A stretch of 39,547 nt of DNA from SIG454 sp045578465 (GTDB lineage: Bacteria > Bacillota > Clostridia > Monoglobales > Monoglobaceae), in contig JAZNKJ010000005.1 in the NCBI GenBank assembly GCA_045578465.1, positions 1-39,547 on the forward strand. The letters are read 5' to 3'. Positions 38,823 through 39,547 of this stretch are shown one piece after another (position 1 is the stretch's first letter; every line of letters starts with the position of its first letter). The translations under genes were made by a program, and so were the position numbers. Below the pieces are notes generated by a model. The model saw only the letters and a list, made by a program, of their open reading frames with translations, made no database searches and was not told the origin of the DNA.

Positions 38823-39547
38823 ATGGCAAAAGCTAAATATGAAAGAACCAAACCACATGTAAACATTGGTACTATTGGTCACGTTGACCATGGTAAAACA
38901 ACTCTTACTGCTGCTATAACAAAGGTACTTGCTATGGACGGTAAGGCTCAGTACGAAGCTTACGATATGATCGATAAGGCTCCGGAAGAAAGAGAAAGAG
39001 GTATCACAATCTCTACAGCTCACGTTGAATACGAAACAGAAACAAGACACTACGCTCACGTTGACTGCCCAGGACATGCTGACTACGTTAAGAACATGAT
39101 CACTGGTGCTGCTCAGATGGACGGCGCTATCTTAGTTGTTTCTTCTGCTGACGGCCCAATGCCACAGACAAGAGAACACATTCTTCTCTCCCGTCAGGTT
39201 GGCGTTCCTTATATCGTAGTATTTATGAATAAGGTTGACCAGGTAGACGATCCTGAACTTCTTGAACTCGTTGAAATGGAAATCAGAGAACTTCTCTCTG
39301 AATACGAATTCCCGGGTGACGATATTCCGATCGTTAAGGGTAGCGGTCTTCAGGTTCTTGAAAGCTCTTCAACAGATCCTAACGCTCCTGAATATGCTTG
39401 TATCCACGAACTTATGTCTGAAGTTGACAGATACATCCCAACACCAGAAAGAAAGAGCGATCTTCCTTTCTTAATGCCAGTCGAAGACGTATTCTCTATC
39501 ACAGGCCGTGGTACAGTTGCTACAGGTAGAGTTGAAAGAGGTACACT
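38823..39547 (+). CDS. tuf: Elongation factor Tu (5' part, runs off the window)
   Basis: The first 241 codons are in the window. Domain I is complete with G1 GHVDHGKTTLTAA, the switch I region EERERGITI, G3 DCPGHADYVKNM and G4 NKVD; domain II starts RGTVATGRVERGT. EF-Tu delivers aminoacyl-tRNA to the ribosome. The ribosome binding site AAGGAGG lies 9-10 nt before the ATG. No stop is seen before the edge. Confidence 0.98.
   Translation, partial: MAKAKYERTKPHVNIGTIGHVDHGKTTLTAAITKVLAMDGKAQYEAYDMIDKAPEERERGITISTAHVEYETETRHYAHVDCPGHADYVKNMITGAAQMDGAILVVSSADGPMPQTREHILLSRQVGVPYIVVFMNKVDQVDDPELLELVEMEIRELLSEYEFPGDDIPIVKGSGLQVLESSSTDPNAPEYACIHELMSEVDRYIPTPERKSDLPFLMPVEDVFSITGRGTVATGRVERGT

Overview
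The window looks like chromosomal core sequence of an anaerobic, spore-forming or recently spore-forming Clostridia-type Bacillota. Supporting signs are a SpoVB-type flippase end, a BofA homologue, a DacF-type carboxypeptidase, a CtsR-McsA-McsB-ClpC operon with a textbook CtsR operator, a ThiT gene under a TPP riboswitch, an RplGB(YbxF)-rpsL-rpsG-fusA-tuf string, strong AGGAGG-type ribosome binding sites and clear TTGACA/TATAAT promoters. No phage, transposase, CRISPR array or rRNA gene was seen.

Layout. 1-5400: flippase 3' end, mgtE (-), cysK (+), then the CtsR heat-shock operon on the minus strand (ctsR-mcsA-mcsB-clpC, 7367 down to 2902). 7527-13361: translation and RNA genes on the plus strand (alaS, a HIT protein, mnmG), then a TPP riboswitch and thiT. 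13358-15280: a small sigma-70-family factor (-) and a D-Ala-D-Ala carboxypeptidase (+). 15312-20519: minus-strand genes for a two-component system, a YycJ/WalJ-type hydrolase, bofA, a small radical SAM protein and tsaD. 20594-24109: rlmB, comM-like, trmL, a DUF4364 gene and tRNA-Arg(ACG). 24109-25716: an AT-rich accessory cassette. 25723-30341: an Xre regulator, two COG0523 metal-type GTPases and a glycosyltransferase-pyruvyltransferase fusion (all -). 30414-34644: an SbcD/YhaO-YhaN pair and a secreted beta-rich protein. 34808-39547: the str operon, leaving the window inside tuf.

Functional themes are protein quality control (arginine phosphorylation and ClpC unfolding under CtsR), tRNA and rRNA modification (MnmG, TsaD, RlmB, TrmL), thiamine uptake, envelope and spore envelope work (SpoVB, DacF-type, CsaB fusion, YycJ) and metal trafficking (MgtE and two GTPases, one with a four-repeat His/Cys metal-binding insert).

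The least explained parts are non-coding. (1) An unassigned rod-shaped RNA at about 24286-24452 has its own promoter and terminator and lies just upstream of an orphan lipoprotein gene; both sit between two identical 32-bp terminator copies next to tRNA-Arg. (2) A 127-bp imperfect palindrome splits rpsG from fusA. (3) A three-hairpin cluster sits between the radical SAM gene and bofA. (4) A structured rpsL-rpsG spacer. (5) A possible small RNA lies between cysK and clpC. These were found by eye and need covariance or RNA-seq support.
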